The notes under the pieces were generated by a model that was given only the letters and a program-made list of their open reading frames with translations, ran no database searches and was not told the origin of the DNA. From Zunongwangia endophytica (GTDB lineage Bacteria; Bacteroidota; Bacteroidia; Flavobacteriales; Flavobacteriaceae): DNA of 64,000 nt. The translations under genes were made by a program, and so were the position numbers. Location of the stretch: the NCBI RefSeq assembly GCF_030409505.1, contig NZ_JAUFPZ010000002.1:4098501-4162500 (forward strand). Reading direction: 5' to 3'. Below are positions 1 to 9,625 of the stretch, in pieces. How positions within the stretch are numbered: the first letter of the stretch is position 1; each line of letters begins with the position of its first letter.

Positions 1-3000
1 TAGTGCTAACTGATACAGTAACCGGCTCACTTGGTTCGCTTATAACGATATTTTCTGCAATTATCTTTTGGCAGTCTATGCTGTTTTTATCTCTTAATTT
101 TAAAGTATAAATTCCTTTTGGAAGATTTGGAAAAGATGCAGAATCAGACCAATTCAATCCGTTATCGATACTATATTGAAAAGACTCACTTCCTCCAGAG
201 ACTCCAGTAAATGAGATGCTACCTGAATTCTCAGCAAAGCAGTTGACATTCTTTTTTTGAAAATTAGAAATAATTTCTGCTGGCTCTGTAATAGTTACAT
301 TTTGTTGCAAAGCACAAGCATTTCTATCTTTTATAAATACTGTATAATCACCAGCAGGTAAGCCAGAAAAAGTTTTGTCGGTTTGAAAGTTGGTGTTATC
401 TATAGAGTACTCGAAAGGAGCTGTTCCGCCATCAATTTGTCCTACCGTAATAACTCCGTTTGAAGCTCCATAACAATTGATATTTGTGACAGATGGAGAA
501 GATGCGCTGATGATATCTGGTTGCGATATCTGAATGACTTGTTGAATAATACATCCATTATTATCAATAACACTAAAATTATATGTGCCAGCAGAAATAT
601 TGCTGAATTTTTTGTTAGGCTGGTAAGTATTTCCATCTATAGAATATTGATAAGGTGCTGTTCCACCCGAAACTGTCCCTGCGGAAATACTTCCGTCATT
701 TCCACCAAAGCAAGAAACATTTGCGGAATTTGGAGCCGTCATTTCCAACTGTTCTGGTTGTGAAATTTCAATAGTTGCTGAAATCGAACAATTATTTTGA
801 TCACGAACGGTCAACGTATAATTACCTGCCGATAAGTACTCAAAGCTCGAGGCTGAAGAAAAATCACTTCCATTTATCGAATATTGATAAGGCGTTGTTC
901 CTCCGGAAACGGTTCCTGCGGAAATGCTTCCATCGTTTCCACTAAAACAAGAAACATTTGTGGAATTCGGAGCCGTCATTTCAAGTTGAGCTGGCTGCTT
1001 AATTTCAATATTCGTTGAAATCGAACAATTATTTTGGTCACGCACGGTCAACGTATAATTCCCTGCCGAAAGATTATCGAAGTTGGATTCCGTAGAAAAG
1101 TCAGTTCCATTTATCGAATATTGATAGGGCGCTGTTCCTCCCGAAACATTACCTGCGGAAATGCTTCCATCATTTCCACCAAAACAAGAAACATTAGTTG
1201 AATTCGGAGCCGTCATTTCGAGTTGTTCCGGTTGGGTAATTTCAATATTTGCTGAAATTGAACAATTATTTTGATCACGAACAGTTAGAGTATAATTTCC
1301 CGCTGTTAGATTATCGAAGTTGGATTCCGTAGAAAAGTCAGATCCGTTTATCGAATATTGATAAGGTGCCGTGCCACCGGAAATTGTCCCTGCGGAAATG
1401 CTTCCATTATTTCCACCAAAACAGGAAACGTTTGTGGAATTCGGCGCAGTCATTTCCAACTGTTCCGGTTGTGTAATTTCAATATTTGCTGAAATCGAAC
1501 AATTATTTTGATCACGCACCGTCAAGGTGTAATTCCCCGCTGTTAGATTATCAAAATTTGCTTCCGTAGAAAAGTTAGTTCCATCAATCGAATATTGATA
1601 AGGCGCTGTTCCGCCGGAAATTGTTCCTGCGGAAATACTTCCGTCGTTTCCACCAAAACATGAAACGTTAGTGGAATTCGGAGCGGTCATTTCGAGTTGT
1701 TCCGGTTGTGAAATTTCAATATTTGCTGAAATCGTACAATTATTTTGATCGCGAACGGTCAAGGTATAATTCCCTGCGGATAAATCTTCAAAGGTTGAAG
1801 CTGAAGAAAAATCACTTCCATTTATCGAATATTGATAAGGCGCTGTTCCGCCAGAAGTTGTCCCTGCGGAAATGCTTCCATCGTTTCCACCAAAACAAGA
1901 AACGTTTGTGGAATTCGGAGCCATCATTTCTAGTTGATCTGGCTGCGTAATTTCAATAGTTGTAGAAATCGAACAATTATTTTGATCACGAACGGTCAAG
2001 GTATAATTTCCTGCCGCCAGATTATCGAAATTCGATTCCGTAGAAAAGTTAATTCCATCTATCGAATATTGATAAGGCGCTGTGCCACCGGAAATTGTCC
2101 CTGCGGAAATGTTTCCATCGCTTCCACCAAAACAAGAAACGTTTGTGGAATTCGGAGTGGTCATTTCTAGTTCTTCCGGTTGCGTAATTTCAATTGTTGT
2201 AGAAATCGAACAATTATTTTGATCTTTTACAGTCAAGGTGTAATTCCCCTCTGTTAGATTATCGAAATTTGCTTGCGTAGAAAAATTAGTTCCGTCTATT
2301 GAATATTGATAAGGTGCTGTTCCTCCTGCAACCATACCTGCGGAAATGCTTCCATCGTTTCCACTAAAACAAGAAGTATTTGTGGAATTCGGAGCCGTCA
2401 TTTCCAACTGTTCCGGTTGTGTAATTTCAATAGTTGTTGAAATAGAGCAATTATTTTGATCACGAACGGTCAAGGTATAATTCCCAGCCGATAAATCTTC
2501 AAAGATTGAGGCTGAAGAAAAATCACTTCCATTTATCGAATATTGATAGGGCGCTGTGCCGCCAGAAATTGTCCCTGCGGAAATGCTTCCATCGTTTCCA
2601 CCAAAACAAGAAACATTTGTGGAATTCGGAGTGGTCATTTCCAACTGTTCTGGTTGTGTAATTTCAATATTGGTAGAAATCGAACAATTATTTTGATCAC
2701 GAACGGTCAAGGTATAATTCCCAGCCGACAGATTATCGAAATTTGCTTCCGTAGAAAAATTAGTTCCATTTATTGAATATTGATAAGGAGCTGTACCGCC
2801 AGATACGGTTCCTGCGGAAATGCTTCCATCGTTTCCACCAAAACAAGAAACTTTCGTGGAATTCGGAGCCGTCATTTCGAGTTGTTCCGGTTGTGTAATT
2901 TCAATATTGGTAGAAATCGAACAATTATTTGCATCACGAACGGTCAAGGTGTAATTCCCTGCCGTTAGATTATCGAAGTTGGATTCCGTAGAAAAGTTAG

Positions 3001-3934
3001 TTCCATTTATCGAATATTGATACGGTGCTGTGCCTCCTGAAACTGAACCTGCTGAAATACTTCCGTCGTTACCACCAAAACAAGAAACGTTTGTGGAATT
3101 TGGAGCTATCATTTCAAGTTGTTCCGGTTGCGTAATTTCAATATTTGCTGAAATCGAGCAATTATTTTGATCACGAACGGTCAAGGTATAATTACCTGCC
3201 GTTAGATTATCGAAGTTGGATTCCGTAGAAAAATTATTTCCGTCTATCGAATATTGATAAGGCGCTGTTCCACCGGAAATCGTTCCTGCTGAAATGCTTC
3301 CGTCGTTTACACTAAAACAAGAAACATTTGTGGAATTCGGAGCCGTCATTTGGAGTTGATCTGGCTGCGTAATTTCAATATTGGTAGTAATCGAACAATT
3401 ATTTTGATCACGTACGATCAGCGTATAATTGCCCGCTGTTAGATTATCAAAATTGGATTCCGTAGAAAAGTTAGTTCCATCTATCGAATATTGATAAGGC
3501 GCAGTGCCGCCAGAAACTGATTCGGCTATTATAGTGCCGTCATTGAATCCGTTGCAACTAACGTTAGAAGTAGAATAATTGTTTAGAATTAATTGGTCGG
3601 GTTGCGAAATAATTATGGACTCACTGCCGGAATTTCCAGCATCGTCTGTAATGGTAATTGTATAAGTTCCCGCCGAAAGATTGAAAATATCTTCATTAGT
3701 AGAAGTAAAAGAGCTGGGGCCAGTCCATTGAAAAGAATAATTGCCGTTCCCTCCAGAAACTTCAATATCTATAGCACCATCATCGGCATTATAACAGGTA
3801 AGATCCTGTGATGAAGATGTTATAATAAGATCCTCTTCCAATCCGAAAGATTCAGATTGGTTGATTAAGAAAAGCGTTAGAAATAGCCCTAAAATAATTG
3901 CGGCTCCAGGAAAAGTAGTTTTCTTCATAGGCAT
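1..3934 (-). CDS. SprB-repeat cell-surface protein (C-terminal part outside window)
   Basis: The minus-strand frame is open from an ATG at 3934 (a second in-frame ATG is at 3928) to the window edge, so about 1,310 residues are seen and the C-terminus is missing. The protein starts with a short basic stretch and a hydrophobic signal segment, then one PKD-like domain, then a long series of ~79-80-residue units. Each unit carries an NDG motif after a Cys, SGGTAPYQYSIDG, NLTAGNYTLTVRD and ITQPDQL. These are SprB-type repeats (the family named for the Flavobacterium gliding adhesin). Such proteins are exported by the type IX secretion system and displayed on the cell surface. A T9SS C-terminal signal would be expected beyond the window but cannot be seen. 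Plus-strand frames inside the repeats are mirror artefacts. Confidence in the family is high; the ligand or role is unknown. Confidence 0.88.
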   Translation of the reverse strand, partial: MPMKKTTFPGAAIILGLFLTLFLINQSESFGLEEDLIITSSSQDLTCYNADDGAIDIEVSGGNGNYSFQWTGPSSFTSTNEDIFNLSAGTYTITITDDAGNSGSESIIISQPDQLILNNYSTSNVSCNGFNDGTIIAESVSGGTAPYQYSIDGTNFSTESNFDNLTAGNYTLIVRDQNNCSITTNIEITQPDQLQMTAPNSTNVSCFSVNDGSISAGTISGGTAPYQYSIDGNNFSTESNFDNLTAGNYTLTVRDQNNCSISANIEITQPEQLEMIAPNSTNVSCFGGNDGSISAGSVSGGTAPYQYSINGTNFSTESNFDNLTAGNYTLTVRDANNCSISTNIEITQPEQLEMTAPNSTKVSCFGGNDGSISAGTVSGGTAPYQYSINGTNFSTEANFDNLSAGNYTLTVRDQNNCSISTNIEITQPEQLEMTTPNSTNVSCFGGNDGSISAGTISGGTAPYQYSINGSDFSSASIFEDLSAGNYTLTVRDQNNCSISTTIEITQPEQLEMTAPNSTNTSCFSGNDGSISAGMVAGGTAPYQYSIDGTNFSTQANFDNLTEGNYTLTVKDQNNCSISTTIEITQPEELEMTTPNSTNVSCFGGSDGNISAGTISGGTAPYQYSIDGINFSTESNFDNLAAGNYTLTVRDQNNCSISTTIEITQPDQLEMMAPNSTNVSCFGGNDGSISAGTTSGGTAPYQYSINGSDFSSASTFEDLSAGNYTLTVRDQNNCTISANIEISQPEQLEMTAPNSTNVSCFGGNDGSISAGTISGGTAPYQYSIDGTNFSTEANFDNLTAGNYTLTVRDQNNCSISANIEITQPEQLEMTAPNSTNVSCFGGNNGSISAGTISGGTAPYQYSINGSDFSTESNFDNLTAGNYTLTVRDQNNCSISANIEITQPEQLEMTAPNSTNVSCFGGNDGSISAGNVSGGTAPYQYSINGTDFSTESNFDNLSAGNYTLTVRDQNNCSISTNIEIKQPAQLEMTAPNSTNVSCFSGNDGSISAGTVSGGTTPYQYSINGSDFSSASSFEYLSAGNYTLTVRDQNNCSISATIEISQPEQLEMTAPNSANVSCFGGNDGSISAGTVSGGTAPYQYSIDGNTYQPNKKFSNISAGTYNFSVIDNNGCIIQQVIQISQPDIISASSPSVTNINCYGASNGVITVGQIDGGTAPFEYSIDNTNFQTDKTFSGLPAGDYTVFIKDRNACALQQNVTITEPAEIISNFQKKNVNCFAENSGSISFTGVSGGSESFQYSIDNGLNWSDSASFPNLPKGIYTLKLRDKNSIDCQKIIAENIVISEPSEPVTVSVST
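640..3560 (-). repeat. Tandem ~237-240 bp coding repeats (about 13 copies)
   Basis: The block ending in GAATTCGGAGCCGTCATT recurs at about 961, 1198, 1436, 1673, 1910, 2149, 2386, 2623, 2860, 3097 and 3337. The block around GAATATTGATAAGG recurs 13 times from about 646 to 3491. Spacing is 237 or 240 bp, a whole number of codons, so copy-number change keeps the frame. Two further, more diverged units lie at 1-640. The units are similar enough at DNA level to recombine or to collapse in short-read assembly. Confidence 0.9.
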
Positions 3935-4170
3935 ATACCTTTAACACTTTTCTTTGTCGCCATCTTTATGTAGGGTACATTAATTTCAAAGATGTTTAGG
4001 ACACTCAAATTTTCTCTCATCATAATTCCACTTTGCAAATCTAGTCTTTTTTTGTAAAAGATCGATAAAAGGTTGACTTTTAACGATAAAGACTTTGTTT
4101 TGTTTGTATAGCAAAGTCCGTGCCTAAATAGAATTAGGAAATTTGAGCACTCCCTTAAATGTCGAGCATA
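3935..4170. other. Intergenic region between pruA terminator and SprB-repeat gene
   Basis: AT-rich spacer of about 236 bp. It must hold the promoter and leader of the minus-strand SprB-repeat gene. I see no clear ORF, RNA gene or well-matched promoter pair in it. Confidence 0.4.
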
Positions 4171-4198
4171 AAAAAAGGCTACAGTTACGTAGCCTTTT
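4171..4198 (-). terminator. Rho-independent terminator of pruA
   Basis: Stem AAAAGGCTAC / GTAGCCTTTT with a 6-nt loop, 22 bp past the pruA stop. On the minus strand it is followed by a run of U. Confidence 0.85.
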
Positions 4199-4220
4199 AA
4201 AAATATATTTTGAAAGATTA

Positions 4221-5849
4221 TTATTCCTTCATGTGAGGATACTTATAATCTGTTGCTGGAACAAATGTCTCTTTGATTAATCTTGGAGAAATCCAACGCA
4301 TTAGATTCAGTTTAGATCCTGCTTTATCATTTGTACCACTAGCTCTTGCTCCACCAAATGGTTGTTGGCCTACAACAGCTCCGGTTGGTTTATCGTTAAT
4401 ATAGAAGTTACCCGCAGCATTTTGAAGGATATCTGTAGCTTTTGCAGCTTCGTATCGATCTGCAGAAAATACAGCACCAGTTAATGCATAAGCACTTGTA
4501 TTATCTACAATATGCAATGTTTCGTCCCATTTATCATCTTCGTAAACATAAATCGTTACTACTGGACCGAATAATTCTTCTTCCATAGTCGTGTAGTGAG
4601 GATCTTTAGCTAAAATTACTGTAGGTTCTACGAAATAACCTTTAGATTTATCACAATTACCACCAACTACGATCTCAGCATCATTATCTTCTTTTACTTT
4701 CTCGATGTAAGAAGATAATTTATCGAATGATTTTTCATGGATTACTGCAGCGAAGAAATTAGAAAGATCTTCTGGAGAGCCCATTTTGATAGACTTCACA
4801 TCTTCAATAACATAATCTTTAATTTCTGGCCATAAGCTCTTTGGTAAATAAACTCTGGATGCAGCACTGCATTTTTGCCCCTGATATTCAAATGCTCCAC
4901 GAGTAATTGCTGTAGCAACCTGTTTTGCATTCGAAGTTGGATGCGCTATGATAAAATCTTTACCACCTGATTCTCCAACGATTCTTGGATAAGATTTATA
5001 GGTATGAATATTATTACCAATCTTAGTCCAAATATTTTTAAATACCGCTGTACTACCAGTGTAGTGTATCCCTGCAAAATCTGGGCTAGCTAATACAGTA
5101 TCGGTAATCATTTCAGGATCACCCATTACCATATTGATAACACCATCAGGTACACCTGCTTCTTTAAATACTTCCATTATAACCTGTGCAGAAAGCATTT
5201 GGCTATCACTTGGTTTCCAAATCGCAACATTACCCATTAACGCAGCACTAGCAGGTAAATTTCCTGAAATTGCTGTAAAATTAAATGGTGTAATCGCGTA
5301 TACAAAACCTTCTAGTGGGCGATATTCGATACGGTTCCAATTTCCGTCTGAAGAGTTTGGTTGCTCATTGTAAAGTTCAGACATGTATTCTACGTTAAAA
5401 CGTAAAAAGTCGCAAATCTCTGCTGCTGCATCGATTTCTGCTTGATAAACAGTTTTAGACTGTCCTATCATTGTAGCAGCATTCATTTTCTGACGGTAAG
5501 GTCCCGAAATTAAATCTGCTGCTTTTAAAAATACTGCAGCTCTTTGTTCCCACTCTAATTTAGCCCATTTCTTACGAGCTTCTAAAGCAGAATCGATAGC
5601 CTGCTCGATGTGTTTTTTTTCAGCTAAATGATAAACACCACAATCATGTTGGTGATCGTGAGGTGGATTTATATTTAACGTTTTTCCGGTTCTTATTTCT
5701 TCAGAACCTATGTAAAGTGGTACATCTACTTTTGTATTGTACAACTCTTTATATGTTAATAATACTTCTTCTCTTTCTGGAGTTCCCGGAGCGTATGATT
5801 TTACTGGCTCATTTTCCGCTTTAGGAACGTGAAAAAATCCTTTTCCCAT
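4221..5849 (-). CDS. pruA: L-glutamate gamma-semialdehyde dehydrogenase (delta-1-pyrroline-5-carboxylate dehydrogenase)
   Basis: 542 residues from the ATG at 5849. A longer TTG-initiated frame adds 24 unlikely residues. This is an NAD-dependent aldehyde dehydrogenase of the single-domain P5C dehydrogenase type (ALDH4A1-like), which oxidises glutamate semialdehyde/P5C to glutamate in proline catabolism. The general-base Glu lies in GESGGKD (about residue 293) and the catalytic Cys in YQGQKCSAAS (about residue 327). The C-terminal FGGARASGTNDKAG segment is typical. No proline dehydrogenase domain is fused or adjacent, so PutA activity must be encoded elsewhere. The gene is monocistronic with its own terminator. 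Confidence 0.95.
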   Translation of the reverse strand: MGKGFFHVPKAENEPVKSYAPGTPEREEVLLTYKELYNTKVDVPLYIGSEEIRTGKTLNINPPHDHQHDCGVYHLAEKKHIEQAIDSALEARKKWAKLEWEQRAAVFLKAADLISGPYRQKMNAATMIGQSKTVYQAEIDAAAEICDFLRFNVEYMSELYNEQPNSSDGNWNRIEYRPLEGFVYAITPFNFTAISGNLPASAALMGNVAIWKPSDSQMLSAQVIMEVFKEAGVPDGVINMVMGDPEMITDTVLASPDFAGIHYTGSTAVFKNIWTKIGNNIHTYKSYPRIVGESGGKDFIIAHPTSNAKQVATAITRGAFEYQGQKCSAASRVYLPKSLWPEIKDYVIEDVKSIKMGSPEDLSNFFAAVIHEKSFDKLSSYIEKVKEDNDAEIVVGGNCDKSKGYFVEPTVILAKDPHYTTMEEELFGPVVTIYVYEDDKWDETLHIVDNTSAYALTGAVFSADRYEAAKATDILQNAAGNFYINDKPTGAVVGQQPFGGARASGTNDKAGSKLNLMRWISPRLIKETFVPATDYKYPHMKE

Positions 5850-5987
5850 GTTATTGTTTTTCTCGTTTTTATTGGTTTTTAAACATTTTAAAGGTAAAAA
5901 AATAATAAGGATTAAAACCAATCAGAGCAGGCTTTTAGGTAAGCTTAACTTTTTTTGTACATTCCGTTTTTAGTTTAAGAAAAAATT

Positions 5988-6707
5988 ATGTGTACAGTAA
6001 GTATTTTTCCTGAAAATAAGAATTCATTATCCTTTGTGCTTACGTTTAATAGGGACGAGGCCTTTGATCGTGAAACTTTTGCGCCAAAATTTGAAAATGT
6101 TAACAGATGTGAAATGATTTTCCCAAAAGATGGGGTCGCTGGGGGTACATGGCTGGGGGTAAGTGCGCAAAAAAGGCTAATTGGGATAATGAATGGAGAA
6201 TTTACAGCGCATAAACGCAATCCGCCTTACCGCAAGAGTAGAGGAGTAGTAGTAAAAGAATTTTTAGCAGTAGAAGATGTTTTTGATTATGCAGATCAAT
6301 ATAATTTTGAAGGTATCGAACCTTTCACCATGATCATTGTAGAATGGTCTTCTAGCTTAATTATTACTGAATTGGTTTGGGATGCAAAAAAGCTTCATAT
6401 AAAAAATGTAGCTCATAAACCTCGAATATGGTCTTCTTCACCTTTATATGATTCAGGTATGAAATTGAAAAGAGAGAACTGGTTTCAGAAATTTATAACT
6501 GAAGAAGAAATTACAGCAAGCACAATTTGGGAATTTCATCATGAAGCAGGAAGCGGTGATAAGAATATTGATCTTATTGTGGATAGAGGATTTTTGAAAA
6601 CGCAGAGTATTTCGCAGATCATAGTAAATGACGACGAAAAGCTATTTAAATATAAAGAATTAGCTTCTGGAAAAACTAAGATTGTAAATCTTGACGACTT
6701 AATTTAA
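5988..6707 (+). CDS. NRDE (TANGO2) family protein
   Basis: 239 residues with MCTVSIF at the extreme N-terminus and TFNRDE at about residue 20, the signature that names the NRDE family. GGTWLGVS follows at about residue 50. The Cys at position 2 of this family is reminiscent of Ntn-hydrolase folds, but its chemistry is not settled. In eukaryotes TANGO2 is linked to haem and lipid handling. There is no signal peptide, so it is likely cytosolic. It is divergent from pruA, and its 3' end overlaps the end of the convergent apaG by a few bases. Function in this organism is unknown. Confidence 0.85.
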   Translation: MCTVSIFPENKNSLSFVLTFNRDEAFDRETFAPKFENVNRCEMIFPKDGVAGGTWLGVSAQKRLIGIMNGEFTAHKRNPPYRKSRGVVVKEFLAVEDVFDYADQYNFEGIEPFTMIIVEWSSSLIITELVWDAKKLHIKNVAHKPRIWSSSPLYDSGMKLKRENWFQKFITEEEITASTIWEFHHEAGSGDKNIDLIVDRGFLKTQSISQIIVNDDEKLFKYKELASGKTKIVNLDDLI

Positions 6708-7085
6708 GGCAAAAGGAGCACTTAATTTAAAAGAAGGAATCTGAACTCTAAACTTTCTGGTAGAAGTGAAATTAACCATATTGTAATGACCGCTCATTGC
6801 TCCAAATGGCGTATTTAAAAGACAACCGCTTTGGTAAGAATGTGTTTCTCCTGGTTTTATAACCGGTTTTTTACCTATTACTCCTTCGCCTTCTACAGTT
6901 TCTGTATTATTTAAAGCATCTTTGATTTTCCAAAACCTTGATTTTAGCTGTACCGAATCATTGCTTTGATTTTCGATGGTAATACGGTAACCAAAAGCAT
7001 ATTTTACCTGATAGCGATCGTATATGATGCCGTCAAAAAAAGTATGAACCGAGATTTTTATGCCTTTTGTTATTTGTTGAACCAT
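6699..7085 (-). CDS. apaG: ApaG-domain protein
   Basis: 128 residues from the ATG at 7085; the seven-residue upstream extension overlaps the preceding gene and is not needed. It is a single fibronectin-like ApaG domain: an N-terminal ITKGIKISVHTFF strand, FGYRITIENQS, then VEGEGVIGKKPVIKPGETHSYQSGC (the conserved GxGVxGxxPxIxPGxxxxYxS pattern) and a MSGHYNM segment. In Enterobacteria ApaG is tied to Co2+/Mg2+ tolerance and Ap4A metabolism; the molecular role is unclear. It lies 8 bp downstream of the DUF3667 gene, so the two are probably co-transcribed. Confidence 0.9.
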   Translation of the reverse strand: MVQQITKGIKISVHTFFDGIIYDRYQVKYAFGYRITIENQSNDSVQLKSRFWKIKDALNNTETVEGEGVIGKKPVIKPGETHSYQSGCLLNTPFGAMSGHYNMVNFTSTRKFRVQIPSFKLSAPFALN

Positions 7086-7092
7086 AGGAATT

Positions 7093-8187
7093 TTAAAAAA
7101 CTGCAAAAGAGCCGAATATCGAGATTAGCCCTACAATTAAGGCTAAGGTAAAAAATATAATGTTGAGAATCACAAATTTAACAGTGGTTTTTAGTTTTCC
7201 CTGTTGATAGAATTTACGTAATCCCTGAAATAAATACCCTATAAAAATAAGATGCGCAAAATTCACTCCGAAGCTATCCCCGGTAATCAAATCTATAATT
7301 AAAGCAATGCTGTACAAAATAAAACACATGCTTTGCGTGTGAAATGCAAAAGTGAGGTGCTCCATGTAATTGTACTTAGAACGAATATACAACAAGCTTA
7401 AAAAAAGAGAAAAGATAGGTAAGAAAGCAAAAATGATAAACGGAAGTTTACTAATTAAATAATTGATAAACAATTGCGGGTTTTGTTTTACCAAATTATA
7501 ATCGACTACTTTCTTGTAAAGCCAGTGATTGTATCCAGAATTCTTAAGATCAAGTTTTGTAACGGCATCGACCGGGACATTGTTCTTTGTTTCTTCGAAA
7601 TAGGAACTAAAGAGCTTAGATTTTGCATCTAAAGCATCCATAAAAGACATGGTATCCAATTCTTGCTCGGTAATAAGGTGATCTTTATAGTTTTCTTCTT
7701 CTTTTAAGTTGTTCTTAGAATTGGTATTGATGATTGAATCAAGATTTTGAAAAGGATTTTCAAATTCAACTTCAATATTTGTATTATTTTTCTCATTAAA
7801 CTCTTCCAGGTTTCTAGCGACTTCTTCAGGTTCCTGATCTAAATTCATTCCTTCAAAAGAAAAATCGTATCCGTAGATAATAAAAAAGATGATAGAGGTA
7901 GTTAAAAAGAATCTATAGGGGTTTACGTAACGCATACGCTTACCTTCAATATAATCTTTGGAAATCTTTCCGGGTTTAAATAGAAGTATGTTCATCGTTC
8001 TTATAAACCTGGAATCGTAGGCAAACAATCCCGAAAAGAACTCTGAGAAGAAATCACCAAGGGCTAACTTTTTTGTAGAATTTAATTGTCCGCAATTGGG
8101 ACAGTATTTTTGTTCTACTTCTAAAGGTTTTCCGCAGTTAAGACATTCCTCACCGCGATACTCAATTAAAGATCGCTTAGATTTCAT
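7093..8187 (-). CDS. DUF3667 zinc-ribbon membrane protein
   Basis: 364 residues. The N-terminus holds a zinc ribbon, CLNCG and, ten residues on, YCPNCGQ. A conserved segment with FLFKPGKISKDYIEGKR and YVNPYRFFLTTS leads into the first membrane helix. A charged 130-residue soluble part follows, then several C-terminal membrane helices (about residues 240-360). This is the layout of DUF3667 proteins, which are common in Bacteroidota and uncharacterised. It sits between the T9SS plug gene and apaG on the same strand with short gaps (17 and 7 bp), so it is likely one operon. A role in envelope processes is only a guess from the neighbour. Confidence 0.85.
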   Translation of the reverse strand: MKSKRSLIEYRGEECLNCGKPLEVEQKYCPNCGQLNSTKKLALGDFFSEFFSGLFAYDSRFIRTMNILLFKPGKISKDYIEGKRMRYVNPYRFFLTTSIIFFIIYGYDFSFEGMNLDQEPEEVARNLEEFNEKNNTNIEVEFENPFQNLDSIINTNSKNNLKEEENYKDHLITEQELDTMSFMDALDAKSKLFSSYFEETKNNVPVDAVTKLDLKNSGYNHWLYKKVVDYNLVKQNPQLFINYLISKLPFIIFAFLPIFSLFLSLLYIRSKYNYMEHLTFAFHTQSMCFILYSIALIIDLITGDSFGVNFAHLIFIGYLFQGLRKFYQQGKLKTTVKFVILNIIFFTLALIVGLISIFGSFAVF

Positions 8188-8204
8188 TATTTATTGGCAA
8201 TTGG

Positions 8205-9458
8205 TTAGTTGCTAATATTTTTGGAGTTTGCGCTTCCCAGGCCTATGATTCTATCATATCTTCCTCCAATTTCACGATAATAGACTAATACGGTGTATTC
8301 ATTTTCAGTTTCGTCATAATTGCCGCTAATAAAACCTTCATCAATGCTATCGTCATCATTTACAAGTACATATTTATAATTGTAAAATCCTTGTTTGAAT
8401 AATCGTGCAGTTTCGTAATACCCGGTTTCTTCGTTATAATGAAGAGCGGTGCTATTATCTGGGGTGAAATTATTAAAATTTCCGAAAATATGTAGTGTCC
8501 CGCCCTTTATTGGCTCATAATTTTTTAAAGTGAAGTGAATCCACGTGTATTCTGCTTCGATATTAGAATTATCAGCATTTAATTGTCTAATTACAAAATC
8601 CCCGTTAATATCAGGATTGTAAGTATATGGCGTGCTTTCTCGGGATAAATCCATGTTTAAATAATGGTGATAAAGCTGATCTATATCTATTTTAGCAATA
8701 TCTGCTGTAGTTGCGCGCAAATCTTTGGTGTCGAATTGAAGATATTCGTTACCGCCCCAAAAAGATAGTGGTAAGTCATATCGATAAATGAGCTCATTAC
8801 CAACAGTGTATTGAGGTTCGATATCTTTGATGGCATTTTTTAAATTATAATTCTGAATGATGATAGGCTTTACGGTTTCATTAGGATTCCGAAGTAATAA
8901 ATTAGGAGAATTAATACTGAAATTCACTACCTGTTTGGTATTGATATAATTAAGATCTCGAGCACGTTTTATGGCGGCAGCTACGGTCACTTTATTTTCG
9001 TAGATCATAAACTTTCTGGAAAATACTAATTCATCATTTTCATTATAAATTTGAATCATATAATTTCCTGAAACTTTCAGCGCCTTGGTGTACTGATTGG
9101 GAATCTGTAATTGGTAGTGCGAGTAGGGTTGAAGTGTATTATACGAATTCTTATAATTCATTATTCTAATATCGTCCAAACCATCCAAATATTCATTTTT
9201 AGAAAGCTGTGTAGGTTTCCAGTTATAGTCAAAATGTTCGATACGATAATAGTAATCGGCCTCGTCTCCGATAATGTCATCAAATGTTAAATTTAACATT
9301 CCGTTGATCGAGATAGCAGGATTTCCCTTGGTGCCGTTAGAGTCACCAAATAATCGAATGGTTCTTATAAAGTTGGGAGGTATTGTTTCTTCTGCTATTT
9401 GGCTAAACATAGGAATAGTAGAAACAACACTGAAAATAAGAAAAATTAATCGCTTCAT
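8205..9458 (-). CDS. Type IX secretion system plug protein (DUF5103)
   Basis: 417 residues with an N-terminal signal peptide (MKRLIFLIFSVVSTIPMFSQ). The mature protein begins with IRTIRLFGDSNGTKGNPAISI and has YRIEHFDYNWKPTQLSKNEYLDG at about 85-105, a pattern diagnostic of DUF5103. In Flavobacterium this protein binds and closes the periplasmic side of the giant SprA translocon, which fits an organism with an SprB-repeat protein at 1-3934. A C-terminal all-beta domain follows (about 300-400, GGTLHIFGNFNNF). First gene of a probable three-gene minus-strand operon with the DUF3667 gene and apaG. Confidence 0.88.
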   Translation of the reverse strand: MKRLIFLIFSVVSTIPMFSQIAEETIPPNFIRTIRLFGDSNGTKGNPAISINGMLNLTFDDIIGDEADYYYRIEHFDYNWKPTQLSKNEYLDGLDDIRIMNYKNSYNTLQPYSHYQLQIPNQYTKALKVSGNYMIQIYNENDELVFSRKFMIYENKVTVAAAIKRARDLNYINTKQVVNFSINSPNLLLRNPNETVKPIIIQNYNLKNAIKDIEPQYTVGNELIYRYDLPLSFWGGNEYLQFDTKDLRATTADIAKIDIDQLYHHYLNMDLSRESTPYTYNPDINGDFVIRQLNADNSNIEAEYTWIHFTLKNYEPIKGGTLHIFGNFNNFTPDNSTALHYNEETGYYETARLFKQGFYNYKYVLVNDDDSIDEGFISGNYDETENEYTVLVYYREIGGRYDRIIGLGSANSKNISN

Positions 9459-9554
9459 TTTAAAATAATATGGGTAAATGTACTTACAAATTATATACCT
9501 GATTTGGAAGGTGTTTATTTTAACAATTCAGCAGCTCGAAAAAAGATCAGTTTA

Positions 9555-9586
9555 TTGGGAAAAATGGCGTGAAAAACATAAATTTG
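9555..9586 (+). promoter_or_regulatory. Predicted promoter of the nqr operon
   Basis: TTG at 9555-9557, a 21-bp spacer, then TAAATTTG at 9579-9586. This matches the Bacteroidota -33 TTG / -7 TANNTTTG consensus and lies 40 bp before the nqrA ATG. Confidence 0.7.
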
Positions 9587-9625
9587 CACGACTTTAAATA
9601 AACTTTATAATATACACTCCATCCT

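Noticed and set aside
640-3560. Possible CRISPR-like or satellite array
   Set aside because: Unit length of 237-240 bp, an open coding frame and SprB motifs show protein repeats, not short repeats with unique spacers.
521-3811. Several plus-strand ORFs inside the first 3.8 kb
   Set aside because: They repeat with the same 237-bp period and are the mirror reading of the minus-strand SprB repeats, which have the coherent protein pattern.
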